Source: Rhizobium sp. Leaf306 | GTDB taxonomy: Bacteria > Pseudomonadota > Alphaproteobacteria > Rhizobiales > Rhizobiaceae | Length of the DNA: 64,000 bases | NCBI RefSeq assembly: GCF_001423425.1 | Contig: NZ_LMNX01000003.1 | Coordinates: forward strand, 241,910 to 305,909 | Direction of reading: 5' to 3' | In this document: positions 1 to 8,136 of the stretch, in pieces | How the letters are laid out: each line of letters opens with the position of its first letter | Position numbering within the stretch: position 1 is the first letter of the stretch | Notes under the pieces: model-generated | The model's input: the letters and a program-made list of their open reading frames with translations, nothing else | The model's database searches: none | What the model was told of the DNA's origin: nothing | Position numbers and translations under genes: made by a program

Positions 1-45
1 CGTGATGGCGGTGACGATCTCGACATGGAGTCGCTTGATACGCAT
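1..45 (-). CDS. Start of a TctB-like small permease subunit (partial)
   Basis: Only the first 15 codons are inside the window (reading MRIKRLHVEIVTAIT), with the rest lost past the left edge. A purine-rich GAGGGA lies about 7 bases before the ATG. It follows the TctC-type binding protein gene on the same strand after a 70-base gap, where tctCBA operons carry the small four-helix TctB permease. The call as TctB rests on gene order and a short basic N-terminus that could precede a membrane helix; the visible residues alone do not prove the family. Confidence 0.45.
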   Translation of the reverse strand, partial: MRIKRLHVEIVTAIT

Positions 46-115
46 GATTGATTTCCCTCGATCGAAAGATCCGGCACGAACATGCCGGACCTAAAATCGT
101 ATTGGCGTCAGGATT

Positions 116-1105
116 TTACTTAACCAGCCAACCTTCGGCTTCGAAGACGCCGACGGCGTTCTTCTCGCTGGTAACAATGAAGTCCTGCAGCTTCTGGCCA
201 GACATGAAATCGCCGGTCTGCGAGGTCTTGCGGATATAGTCGGCCCATTCCGGAGTCTCGCTGACCCTTTTCAGAACGTCGCTGTAGTAGGCGACCGCAT
301 CATCAGGCGTTCCTGCCGCGGTCCAGACAGTGCGGGGCATCTTGTAGGACGGAATGTTGACGCCGCTCGAGGCGCAGGTCGGGATATCGCCCCAGCCCTT
401 GCCGTCATGGACCGGATCGCTCTTGGCCATCGGCTTGTCGGAGAAGACGCAAAGCGGCTTGATCGCGCCCGCCTGCCACTGGCCGACATTCTCGTTCGGA
501 TTGTTGACGTTGGCAGCGACATGGCCGCCGGCCAGCTGAACGCCGACTTCGCCACCGCCATTAAAGGGCAGATACTTGAAATTGGTGCCCGTCGTCTGCT
601 CGATCAGAGCGACCAGGGTTTCATCCGTGTCCTTCGACTGGCTGCCGGCGAAGGAAAGCTTGTTCGGCGCAGCTTTCGCGGCTTCGATGAGATCCGTCGG
701 CGTCGCGTATTCGGAATCGCCCTTCACCCAGATCAAAAATTCGTCGAATGCGAGCGCTGCGACGGGACGCAGGTCCTCCATCGAATAGGCAAGCTTTGCG
801 ACATGCGGCAGGAGATAAGCGTTGTTGGTTCCGAAGTAGAGCTTGTTCGGATCGCCTTCATTCTTGCGGGCGTAGAGGAACGCTTCCGCACCGCTGCCGC
901 CGCCCTTGTTGAGGACCACCATCGATTTTTCCATCAGCTTGTGCTTGGCGATGATCGACTGGATGGTGCGGGCAAAGTTGTCGGTGCCGCCGCCCGGGCC
1001 GGATGCGACGACGAACTCGACGGGGCGTGTCGGTTCGAAGGCAAGCGCCTGTCCCGCCAGCACGACCGCGGCCGCAAATGTCAATCCTACGGATAGCTTC
1101 TTCAT
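116..1105 (-). CDS. Tripartite tricarboxylate transporter substrate-binding protein (TctC/Bug family)
   Basis: A 329-residue periplasmic solute receptor. It has a clear signal peptide (MKK, hydrophobic core, AxA before residue 23) and then FEPTRPVEFVVASGPGGGTDNF, the opening strand and glycine-rich loop typical of Bug/TctC proteins. Family members bind carboxylates such as citrate or other dicarboxylates and hand them to TctA/TctB in the inner membrane. The start is fixed by a strong AAAGGAGG about 7 bases before the ATG. The likely TctB gene follows. The ligand cannot be told from sequence; a nearby amidohydrolase and MFS carrier point only loosely to an organic acid. Confidence 0.9.
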   Translation of the reverse strand: MKKLSVGLTFAAAVVLAGQALAFEPTRPVEFVVASGPGGGTDNFARTIQSIIAKHKLMEKSMVVLNKGGGSGAEAFLYARKNEGDPNKLYFGTNNAYLLPHVAKLAYSMEDLRPVAALAFDEFLIWVKGDSEYATPTDLIEAAKAAPNKLSFAGSQSKDTDETLVALIEQTTGTNFKYLPFNGGGEVGVQLAGGHVAANVNNPNENVGQWQAGAIKPLCVFSDKPMAKSDPVHDGKGWGDIPTCASSGVNIPSYKMPRTVWTAAGTPDDAVAYYSDVLKRVSETPEWADYIRKTSQTGDFMSGQKLQDFIVTSEKNAVGVFEAEGWLVK

Positions 1106-1165
1106 CTTATTCCTCCTTTAGATGAAATGGCTGCAGGTTTGCCTACAGCCGATCGGTCCTCGTGT

Positions 1166-1393
1166 TCACGAAGCGGCAGCGAACTGCGTCCTCGGCGCAC
1201 CTCGTGAGATCGACCCGGCAATGAGCGGCCAGGCAGACGCCGGCTGCGATCTCGTGATGTCGGGCAGTTCTTTGAATTCGAATGAGAGAGAAGCGAGCGC
1301 GCTTAAGCCACTCTGATCGTGGCGGTTGGGCCTCGCCGAGACGCCTCTTGCGGGCGCAAGTCCGACTGATTTTGGGCTTCGTCCTGACGCCAT
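1166..1393 (-). CDS. Doubtful 75-residue reading frame, possible gene remnant
   Basis: An ATG preceded by a strong GGAGGAG opens a 75-residue frame that ends about 60 bases before tctC. The product has no signal peptide, membrane helix or recognisable motif, and its composition (many Ala, Ser, Arg, Pro) resembles translated non-coding high-GC DNA. The strong ribosome-binding site is the only reason to list it. It could be the decayed 5' end of a former first gene of the tct operon, a leader peptide, or nothing. Confidence 0.2.
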   Translation of the reverse strand: MASGRSPKSVGLAPARGVSARPNRHDQSGLSALASLSFEFKELPDITRSQPASAWPLIAGSISRGAPRTQFAAAS

Positions 1394-1451
1394 AATCTCC
1401 TCCATCCGAGGAAAATCATAGGCCATCTATTAGCACACATCAAGTCTTCAG

Positions 1452-1469
1452 AATTTTGTATACAAAATT
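1452..1469. promoter_or_regulatory. Palindromic GntR/FadR-type operator
   Basis: AATTTTGTATACAAAATT is a perfect 18-base palindrome whose core TTGTATACAA fits the TNGTNNACNA pattern of FadR-subfamily GntR regulators. It lies about 350 bases upstream of tctC on the minus strand and just before the strong SD of the doubtful short frame, so it probably controls the tct transcript. No GntR gene is in the window. Confidence 0.5.
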
Positions 1470-1553
1470 TTGCGGACAGGGGAGCGCAGGCGGCGATACG
1501 ATCGATCAGCGCGATCTAATCGATTTGCTCTTGCTTTACGTGATAGCCCGACT

Positions 1554-1587
1554 GTTCAAACTCGCGTTTGCGAACGCGAGTTTGAAC
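1554..1587. repeat. Perfect 15-bp inverted repeat with 4-base loop
   Basis: GTTCAAACTCGCGTT and its exact reverse complement flank TGCG. A run of eight T follows on the plus strand, but only about ten bases past the stem, and no plus-strand gene ends here. It may be a terminator for the minus-strand amidohydrolase transcript, or an operator. Confidence 0.5.
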
Positions 1588-1728
1588 GGATCGCGAGATT
1601 TTTTTTAGAGAACTTAGGCTGATCGGCACCGGGAACCGTCATGCGGATAGCACAACAGCAACCTTAAATTCAGGTCCCGATCGGCGATTCGCGATCGCAG
1701 CCAGGTCTATTCAGCCTTCGACTGCGTG

Positions 1729-2706
1729 CTACCCAAAGAGAGCCGTCCGGGCGACCTCAGGCGCGGTGCCGGTCATGCCGGCTTCGTTCGCCATCGGCAG
1801 CCGGTAGTATTTGCGTGCAGTCCCCGCAAAGAGTTTTGCCTGATCTCTCAGGGAATAGCGTGCCGCCACGTCCTTGAAGCCCGAATAGATCGTGTCAAAT
1901 GAACCGCATAGACTATCGACCGGGAAATTGCTGGCAAACATCGTCCGCTCGGCTGAGAACATAGCAATGGTTTCGGTAATGATGGCGCTGTTGTCCTCGA
2001 TTGACCAAGGCCGCCCTTTCTGGCCGATCCCAGAAATCTTGACGCAGACATTGGGCATATCCGCAAACTTGCCCATCGCCGCGTGCCATCCCTTCATCCC
2101 TTCGCTGGATCGATCCGATGGCAGACCCGTGTGGTTGAGGATGATGGTCGTGGAAGGAAAATCCCGTGCCAGCAGCAGGGCCTCGTCGAGATGCCACCAG
2201 TTCGTCTGGAGATCGAAGCTCAGTCCATGCGTCTCGAGAAGGGCGTAGCCTTTGCGCCAGGTCTCGTCGGTCATGAGAGTTCGGTGATCGGCAGCAACAG
2301 CGGCGCTTTCGGCGCCGCCCGGCTTGTGACGCACGCTGCGCACCAGCTCGAACGCTGCCTGATCGGCAAGGACATCAGCCACATCGGGCCTATCGAGCCA
2401 TGCCTGGGCGACGATGGCATTGGGAAGCCCGAATTCATCCGCGACCTTGGTTGCGTATCGGCTTTCCCCAATGGGATCGGCTGGATCCCACTCGGTCTCG
2501 ACATAGACCGTCTGCACGACGTTGTGACCTTCCGCGTCCTTCAGGTAGTCGGGCGGAAGATAGCGCCGCTTGATCGAGCTGTAGTCGCCATACCGAAAGG
2601 GGATTTTTGCCTCCGGCTTTAGCCAGGGATGGTCGTTGGCGACGGGGTCCCAGAAATGCTGATGCGCATCGACGATAGGGCCGTCCCAAAGAGGAAAGTC
2701 GTCCAA
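1729..2706 (-). CDS. Amidohydrolase family protein (TIM-barrel metal-dependent hydrolase)
   Basis: A 325-residue member of the amidohydrolase_2 family, which includes lactonases and decarboxylases acting on cyclic esters and aromatic acids. DAHQHFW near residues 13-19 is the metal-binding HxH strand; NHTGLPSD in the middle and ASNFPVDSLCG near residue 265 match later barrel strands. The start is a TTG directly after the MFS stop codon, with GGAAGGG at good spacing, so the two genes are translationally close and co-transcribed. Together they suggest uptake and ring opening of a sugar lactone or similar compound, under the divergent LysR regulator. The substrate is unknown. Confidence 0.85.
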   Translation of the reverse strand: MDDFPLWDGPIVDAHQHFWDPVANDHPWLKPEAKIPFRYGDYSSIKRRYLPPDYLKDAEGHNVVQTVYVETEWDPADPIGESRYATKVADEFGLPNAIVAQAWLDRPDVADVLADQAAFELVRSVRHKPGGAESAAVAADHRTLMTDETWRKGYALLETHGLSFDLQTNWWHLDEALLLARDFPSTTIILNHTGLPSDRSSEGMKGWHAAMGKFADMPNVCVKISGIGQKGRPWSIEDNSAIITETIAMFSAERTMFASNFPVDSLCGSFDTIYSGFKDVAARYSLRDQAKLFAGTARKYYRLPMANEAGMTGTAPEVARTALFG

Positions 2707-4026
2707 TTAGCTGCCCTTCCGTTCACGAGTACCTTCGTTGAAGTCGATGGTGAGAGTGGCGATGACATAGACGACGGCGCAGCCCGCAAAGAAGCCGAGC
2801 ACGGTGCCATAGGAGCCACCGGTCCATTGAAGGATGAAGCCTGTCAGGATCGGGACGATGATGCCGCTGACACTGCCGGCAAAATTCATTGTGCCGCCGA
2901 TGACGCCGACCCGGCTCTTCGGCGCGAGGATCGAGGGAAGGCTCCAGTAAAGGCTGCCGAAGTAGAGCAGGAATAGTGTGGCGGAGAGAAGCGCGACCGC
3001 GGCAACCGGGCTGCTCACATGCGGCAGAGCGATGAATGTGGCGGCGACGCCGAGGCCAGTGATGCCCAGAAGAAGCTTGTAGACGACGGATCGTTTAAAC
3101 CCTGCGGCCACCATCTTGTCGGCGACAAAGCCGCTCGCGAGCGAACCCAGCATGCCGGCGAGGAAGATGACGAAAGTCGCTCCGCCCATTTCCTTCAGGT
3201 TGAAGTTGCGCGCCTGCGCAAGATAGCTCGGGCCCCAGGTCAGCAGACCGAAATTGATCATCGCCCATCCGGCGCGACCTGCCACGAGGCTGACGATCGA
3301 CCGGCGAAGGATTTCGGTCGGTTCGCTTTCCGTAGCCTCGGACTTCGGTTGCCCCACTTCGTTGATGATATCCATTTCCGTAGCGTTGATGCCCGGATGC
3401 GTGGACGGATTGTCACGGAGGTAACGCCATGCGAGCCAGCCCAAAAGAATGGTCACGAGCCCGGCGACGATGAAGGCAAGCCGCCAGCTTCCGAGCGTAA
3501 GGATGAGCCAGCTGATCAGGACGCCGCCGATGGCAGCCCCGAGCGGGGCACCGCTATCCATGAAAACGGCACCGCGTGCCCGTTCCCGTTTCGAAAGCCA
3601 GATCGAATTGAGTTTTGCTCCGGCCGGGAAGAGAGGCGCTTCCGCCGCGCCGAGACCGATGCGCGTCAACAGAAGCGAGATGCCGCCGGTCGTGAAGCCC
3701 GCAATGGTCTGGAAGATACCCCAACCGAGTGTGGACACCGTGATGACCGAGCGTGCGCCAAAGCGGTCGATCAGCATGCCTCCGGGGATCTGCATCAATG
3801 CATAGCTCCAGAAGAAGGAGCTCAGGATAAGACCCTGCATGGCGGGGCCGAGCGAGAATTCGGCGGCAATGCTGGGCATGGCGATCGACAGAGCCGTACG
3901 GTCGACCATGTTGATGACAACGAGCAGGAAAACGACGACGAAGATGTACCATCGTACATTCGTTGCCGCTTTACCCTTTAGCTCCACGCGGCCAGCGGCA
4001 ACGGGTTGCTGTTCAATTTCGGACAT
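2707..4026 (-). CDS. MFS transporter, anion:cation symporter type
   Basis: A 439-residue inner-membrane carrier with about twelve hydrophobic segments. The first helix region (NMVDRTALSIAMPSIAAEF) and the loop GGMLIDRFGARSVI are typical of the ACS family, which carries sugar acids such as hexuronates, galactonate and tartrate. The start at MSEIEQQ is chosen because GGAGG lies about 8 bases upstream; longer in-frame extensions have no such site. It is first in an operon with the amidohydrolase and divergent from a LysR gene, a usual layout for a substrate-inducible catabolic unit. Confidence 0.88.
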   Translation of the reverse strand: MSEIEQQPVAAGRVELKGKAATNVRWYIFVVVFLLVVINMVDRTALSIAMPSIAAEFSLGPAMQGLILSSFFWSYALMQIPGGMLIDRFGARSVITVSTLGWGIFQTIAGFTTGGISLLLTRIGLGAAEAPLFPAGAKLNSIWLSKRERARGAVFMDSGAPLGAAIGGVLISWLILTLGSWRLAFIVAGLVTILLGWLAWRYLRDNPSTHPGINATEMDIINEVGQPKSEATESEPTEILRRSIVSLVAGRAGWAMINFGLLTWGPSYLAQARNFNLKEMGGATFVIFLAGMLGSLASGFVADKMVAAGFKRSVVYKLLLGITGLGVAATFIALPHVSSPVAAVALLSATLFLLYFGSLYWSLPSILAPKSRVGVIGGTMNFAGSVSGIIVPILTGFILQWTGGSYGTVLGFFAGCAVVYVIATLTIDFNEGTRERKGS

Positions 4027-4230
4027 AGATACAAATCCTCCCTGACTTGTCGGCGCAGGCCTCATCAGGCTTGCATCCACCCGGTTGTCACCGACCTCCT
4101 TGATCGGCGTTCCTCTCCACCGTGCATCCCGGGAATATAGTTGACTGGCTATGCCGAAATAATGAAATATACAGATCATGTGATCGGCTTTTCCGATCAC
4201 GGCATCCGCCGGCTGAAATGGATTGCGCCA

Positions 4231-5208
4231 ATGACATCAGAGCGTTTCGACCGCGGGCTGTCGCTCCTGCGCCATCTGAAAAGCACGCAACTCCTGCTTC
4301 TCGTCGAGCTTGGAAAGGTCGCGAGCCTGCGAAAAGCCGCGTCGGCTCTCAACATGACGCAGCCGACGGCAACGAAACTGATTCAGGATCTGGAAGCGGC
4401 CGTCGGCCATCCGCTGTTCGAGCGCAGTTCCAGGGGCATGCGCGCAACGCCCTATGGCGAGGTGATGATCAGACATGCGCGGCTCATGCAGATGGAAATC
4501 GTCCGGACGAGGGAGGATCTCGATTCGCTGTCGTCGGGCGCATCCGGCACGTTGCGGATCGGGGCTGTCATCAGCGCCGTTCCGTTTCTGCTGGCAAAGG
4601 CTGTCGCTGCGCTCAAGCGCGAGCATCCCGGCCTGCAGGTCTCGATCGATGCTGGGACAAGCGATGCGCTCGTTGGCTCCCTGTTGAACGGTCACCTCGA
4701 TGTGCTGCTGGCACGACCGATCGTGCTCGGCGATCGCAACGACTTCGATTACGTCGATCTCATCGACGAACCGCTGAAAGTCGTCGGCCGGCGGGACCAT
4801 CCGCTCGCGAGCAGGTCGTCCGTCACGGTGCGCGAGCTCGGCGAATGGCCTTGGACGCTTCTGCCGGCCGGAAGCCCGATGCGAAAGGTTCTGGCGCCCG
4901 TCTTTGCCGAAATGCGACTGTCCGGTCCCCAAAACATCGTCGAAACTTCGTCAATGATGACGATGGTGGCGCTGATGCACGAGAGCGACATGCTGGCCGT
5001 GATGCCCGGCGACGTATCGGACTTCTACATCCGCCATAACCTGCTGGTCGAGATCCCGGTCACGCTGCCTGCGGTGATGGGATCATACGGGATCGTCACG
5101 CGTCGAGATCGCCCGATGACGCCCGGCGTCGAGGCGTTCTTGACGCAACTCCAGACGGCGCTGCAAGAACAGCGACGGATCAGGGCGGAACTGACGAGCG
5201 ACGGATGA
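4231..5208 (+). CDS. LysR-family transcriptional regulator
   Basis: A 325-residue LysR protein if started at MTSERF; 30 further codons are open upstream. The winged helix-turn-helix is near residues 20-75 (LRKAASALNMTQPTATKLIQ, then HPLFERSSRGM), followed by a periplasmic-binding-like effector domain. LysR proteins usually activate a divergent neighbour in response to a substrate, which here would be the MFS/amidohydrolase operon. The intergenic gap is about 200 bases, enough for a LysR site and overlapping promoters. No clear T-N11-A palindrome stood out. Confidence 0.9.
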   Translation: MTSERFDRGLSLLRHLKSTQLLLLVELGKVASLRKAASALNMTQPTATKLIQDLEAAVGHPLFERSSRGMRATPYGEVMIRHARLMQMEIVRTREDLDSLSSGASGTLRIGAVISAVPFLLAKAVAALKREHPGLQVSIDAGTSDALVGSLLNGHLDVLLARPIVLGDRNDFDYVDLIDEPLKVVGRRDHPLASRSSVTVRELGEWPWTLLPAGSPMRKVLAPVFAEMRLSGPQNIVETSSMMTMVALMHESDMLAVMPGDVSDFYIRHNLLVEIPVTLPAVMGSYGIVTRRDRPMTPGVEAFLTQLQTALQEQRRIRAELTSDG

Positions 5209-5249
5209 TGCAAGCCGGATGCATACTTCGGTAAAGGGGTGAGCCGGGT

Positions 5250-6017
5250 TCAGATCGAACTCATCCAGCCCAGTCCGTCCTCGGTTACTCCCGCAGGCCG
5301 GTATTCGCAGCCGACATAACCCTGATAGCCGAGGGCGTCGATCTCTTCGAAGATCATGCGGTCGTTGAGTTCGCCTGTCATGGGTTCATGCCGGGTAGGA
5401 ACCGCCGCAATCTGGATATGCCCGATGCGCGGCGCCATCTGCCTCAAGGCTGTGATGACATCTCCGTGCATGATCTGGCGGTGATAGATGTCGAACTGAA
5501 GACTGACATTGGGGCGATCGAGATCGACCACGAGATCGAATGCGCGATTGAAGTCGTTAAGAAAATAACCCGGCATATCGCGTTTGTTGATCGGCTCGAT
5601 GACGAGACCGATACCGGCTTCGGCCGTTGCATCGGCCGCCTTTTTCAGATTGTCCACATAGCAGGAAGCAGCGGTGGGATCATCCGCTGGCGCGATCCCG
5701 GCCATCATGTGAAGAAGCGGCGTTCCGAGCGCCTTGCCATAGGCAATTGCCTTGACCAGCGACGACTCGAACTCCTCGCGCCGGTCGGAGAGGCTCGCAA
5801 GACCCCGATCGCCGCCTGTCCAATTCCCGGGTGGCATGTTGAACAGGGCCTGGTTTAGCCCGGCATCACGAAGCTTCTCGGCGACGACCTCGGCTGGATA
5901 GTCGTAAGGGAAGAGATACTCGACGGCGCTAAAGCCAGCCGTGGCCGCAGCCGCGAACCGCTCCAGGAACGGTCGCTCGTTGAACATCATCGACAGGTTT
6001 GCGGCAAACTTCGGCAT
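5250..6017 (-). CDS. otnI: 2-oxo-tetronate isomerase (hydroxypyruvate isomerase family)
   Basis: A 255-residue TIM-barrel sugar isomerase. It begins MPKFAANLSMMFNERPFLER, the hallmark N-terminus of the Hyi/OtnI family, and has glutamates in LVIEPINKRD (E141) and VGCEYRP (E238) that match the two catalytic Glu of the family. In the tetronate pathway it converts 2-oxo-tetronate to 3-oxo-tetronate. Four bases separate it from the upstream dehydrogenase, so they form one operon. The neighbourhood (dehydrogenase, DUF1537 kinase, class II aldolase) favours OtnI over a true hydroxypyruvate isomerase. Confidence 0.9.
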   Translation of the reverse strand: MPKFAANLSMMFNERPFLERFAAAATAGFSAVEYLFPYDYPAEVVAEKLRDAGLNQALFNMPPGNWTGGDRGLASLSDRREEFESSLVKAIAYGKALGTPLLHMMAGIAPADDPTAASCYVDNLKKAADATAEAGIGLVIEPINKRDMPGYFLNDFNRAFDLVVDLDRPNVSLQFDIYHRQIMHGDVITALRQMAPRIGHIQIAAVPTRHEPMTGELNDRMIFEEIDALGYQGYVGCEYRPAGVTEDGLGWMSSI

Positions 6018-6021
6018 GGGC

Positions 6022-6936
6022 CTATTCTTTCTCTGGCATGCCGGGCAGGTGAAGCCCGGTGATCTGGGCGAGCAGCCGCGCAACCGAACTGTCGTCATCG
6101 CGACCCATCCCGGCGGCCTCGGTCATGATGAAGAGTTGCAATGCGGCCGCGGTGATCGGAAGCGGAAACTTCTGCTGGCGGCCTATGTCGGAGACGATGC
6201 CGAGATCCTTGGTGAAGATCGAGACCGCACTGTGAGGACTGTAATCGCCATCGAGCACATGCGGTATGCGGTTTTCGAACATCCAGCTATTGCCAGCCGA
6301 TTTGGTGATGACGTCAAAGACCCTGGCAATGTCGAGATCGAGGCTTTTCGCGAATGTGATCGCTTCGCAGGCGGCCGCTATATGGACACCTGCCAGCAAC
6401 TGATTGACGATCTTGAAGGAGGAGCCGACCCCCGGCTGGTCGCCAAGCTCGTAGACGGTGGCGGCCATCGCATCGAGCGCCGGCCGCGCCGCCTTGATTG
6501 CTTCAGGTGAGCCCGATGCCATGAAGGTCAGTTCTCCCGAATGCGCCTTTTTCGAGCCCCCGCTGATCGGGCCGTCGAGATAAAGCAGCCCGGCTGCCTC
6601 GGTCCGTGCGGCGAAGGATTTCGCATCGCGGGGCGAGACGGTGGCGCAGCAGACGATGACGCCGCCGGAATGCATCGCGCTGACGATCCCGGCCTTGCCG
6701 AAAAGGACTGTTTCCGTCTGTGCCGCATTGACGACCACAACGACCGCGATGTCAGCGCCTTCAACAGCATCGCCCGGCGAGGAGGCAGCAACGCCACCCT
6801 CATTTTCGAGGGTCGAGAGCGCGTCCCGGTTGACGTCGAAGCCGCGAACCTTGTGACCGGCGCTCAGCACCGAGCGTGCCATGCCTAGTCCCATTGAGCC
6901 GAGGCCAATGATGGCGATAGTGGTTGGGCTGGACAT
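6022..6936 (-). CDS. ltnD: L-threonate 2-dehydrogenase (beta-hydroxyacid dehydrogenase family)
   Basis: A 304-residue NAD(P)-dependent enzyme. GLGSMG at residues 11-16 is the Rossmann dinucleotide loop, DGPISGGSKKAHSG is the substrate loop, and SSFKIVNQLLAG carries the catalytic lysine of the 6-phosphogluconate-dehydrogenase-like superfamily. It would oxidise L-threonate to 2-oxo-tetronate, feeding the isomerase gene next in the operon. The start at MSSPTT is fixed by GGAGGT at 8 bases. The assignment to L-threonate over D-erythronate rests on family: D-erythronate dehydrogenase DenD belongs to a different fold group. Confidence 0.85.
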   Translation of the reverse strand: MSSPTTIAIIGLGSMGLGMARSVLSAGHKVRGFDVNRDALSTLENEGGVAASSPGDAVEGADIAVVVVVNAAQTETVLFGKAGIVSAMHSGGVIVCCATVSPRDAKSFAARTEAAGLLYLDGPISGGSKKAHSGELTFMASGSPEAIKAARPALDAMAATVYELGDQPGVGSSFKIVNQLLAGVHIAAACEAITFAKSLDLDIARVFDVITKSAGNSWMFENRIPHVLDGDYSPHSAVSIFTKDLGIVSDIGRQQKFPLPITAAALQLFIMTEAAGMGRDDDSSVARLLAQITGLHLPGMPEKE

Positions 6937-6970
6937 GAGCGGCACCTCCATGAAGCGCTGTATAGTCAGA

Positions 6971-6986
6971 ATCTCAGCGCTAACAT
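6971..6986. promoter_or_regulatory. LacI-type operator 1
   Basis: ATCTCAGCGCTAACAT contains the AGCGCTaAC core seen in many LacI/GalR-family operators (TGTTAGCGCTAACA). It lies 35 bases before the ltnD start and is the exact reverse complement of the operator at 7025-7040. Confidence 0.75.
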
Positions 6987-7024
6987 GTTTTCAACCACAT
7001 CCTCTTGCCCTGTTCAAGCAACAT

Positions 7025-7040
7025 ATGTTAGCGCTGAGAT
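7025..7040. promoter_or_regulatory. LacI-type operator 2
   Basis: ATGTTAGCGCTGAGAT, exact inverted copy of the operator at 6971, centre-to-centre distance 54 bases. It sits just before the ribosome-binding site of the lacI-type gene, so bound repressor would block that gene as well as ltnD, giving autoregulation of both divergent units. Confidence 0.75.
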
Positions 7041-7059
7041 AAATGGAGGAGAGAACGAC

Positions 7060-8103
7060 TTGGACGGGGAGGGGAGGTCCATTGCAGACGATAGCGTGCC
7101 CTCGGCCGCTGAGACGCCGACGCTTGCGCATGTCGCTCGGCTGGCAAAAGTCAGCGAGAACACCGTCTCGCGCGTGATCCGCAACAAGGGACCGATTGCA
7201 CCGGAGACAAGGCTCCGCGTCAATGCGGCAATCGACGCACTCGGCTATGTCCCGAACAGGGCTGCCGGTTCGCTTGCGTCCTCGTCTTCGCCGATCATCG
7301 GCGTCATCTTGCCGTCGTTGTCGAACATCGTATTTCCCGAAGTGCTCAGGGGTATAAATGCCGGGCTGATTGGCACGTCCTATCGCCCGATGATCGGTGT
7401 GACCGATTACAGTCTCGAGACCGAGCAGGATATTATTTCGTCGCTTCTGGCCTGGCATCCGGCGGCGATCATCACCACAGGTTTCGAGCATACCACGGCC
7501 GCAAGACGCATGCTTGAAGGCAGCCGGGTGCGGATCGCCGAACTGATGGATATCGATGACCGGCCCATCGACCTTGCGGTCGGCCTGTCGCATCGCGAGG
7601 CCGGCCGCGCGATGGCACGCCATCTCGTTCAGCGCGGCTATTCGAGGATCGGCTATGTCGGCCATGACTGGACTGCGGATCGGCGCGCGCGTTTACGGTA
7701 TGAGGGGCTTTGCGAAGGTTTGTCTGAGACGGGCCTGTCGCTGGTCGCAGAGTATCGGACAGAGGCGCCAAGTTCGACGCTCGAAGGACGTCGAGCTCTG
7801 GCCAGTCTTCTTGCCGACGGTGCCGCCATCGATGCGGCGGCGTTTTCCAACGACGACATGGCGGTGGGCGGTTTCATGCACTGCATGGCGGCCGGAATGC
7901 CGGTGCCGGACGGTCTCGCGCTGATGGGCTTCAACGGGCTCGAGATCGGACAGGTTCTGCCAAAGCCGCTGACGACGGTGCTTTCCAATCGCTTTGCCAT
8001 CGGCAAGACGGCAATCGAAGCCTTGCTGGAGACGCCTCAGCGTCCGCAGGAGGCAAGGATCATCGACACGGGATTTTCAATTATAGAGGGGGCAACCGCC
8101 TGA
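7060..8103 (+). CDS. LacI-family repressor of the tetronate pathway
   Basis: A 347-residue regulator. The helix-turn-helix and hinge run from PTLAHVARLAKVSENTVSRVI to NRAAGSLAS, followed by a periplasmic-binding-protein-like effector domain ending near residue 340. I chose the TTG at 7060 because GGAGGAGAG lies at good spacing and because the longer frame would start inside operator 1 and read through operator 2. It leads an operon with otnK and otnC and lies opposite ltnD-otnI, so its effector is probably a tetronate or a pathway intermediate. Confidence 0.88.
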   Translation: MDGEGRSIADDSVPSAAETPTLAHVARLAKVSENTVSRVIRNKGPIAPETRLRVNAAIDALGYVPNRAAGSLASSSSPIIGVILPSLSNIVFPEVLRGINAGLIGTSYRPMIGVTDYSLETEQDIISSLLAWHPAAIITTGFEHTTAARRMLEGSRVRIAELMDIDDRPIDLAVGLSHREAGRAMARHLVQRGYSRIGYVGHDWTADRRARLRYEGLCEGLSETGLSLVAEYRTEAPSSTLEGRRALASLLADGAAIDAAAFSNDDMAVGGFMHCMAAGMPVPDGLALMGFNGLEIGQVLPKPLTTVLSNRFAIGKTAIEALLETPQRPQEARIIDTGFSIIEGATA

Positions 8104-8136
8104 AGGCGGAGCCCATCCTCAAGACGGGAGAATGAT

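Larger units (their letters stand above)
1106..1728. other. Long intergenic region upstream of tctC
   Basis: This 620-base stretch separates the transporter locus from the amidohydrolase. It contains an 18-base palindrome of GntR-operator type, a 15-bp perfect hairpin and one doubtful short reading frame, listed separately. No other gene is convincing in it. Confidence 0.6.

Noticed and set aside
3019..3981. Plus-strand frame of 320 codons opposite the MFS transporter
   Set aside because: Very rich in Arg, Asp, Glu and His with no recognisable fold; it mirrors the transporter's codon structure.
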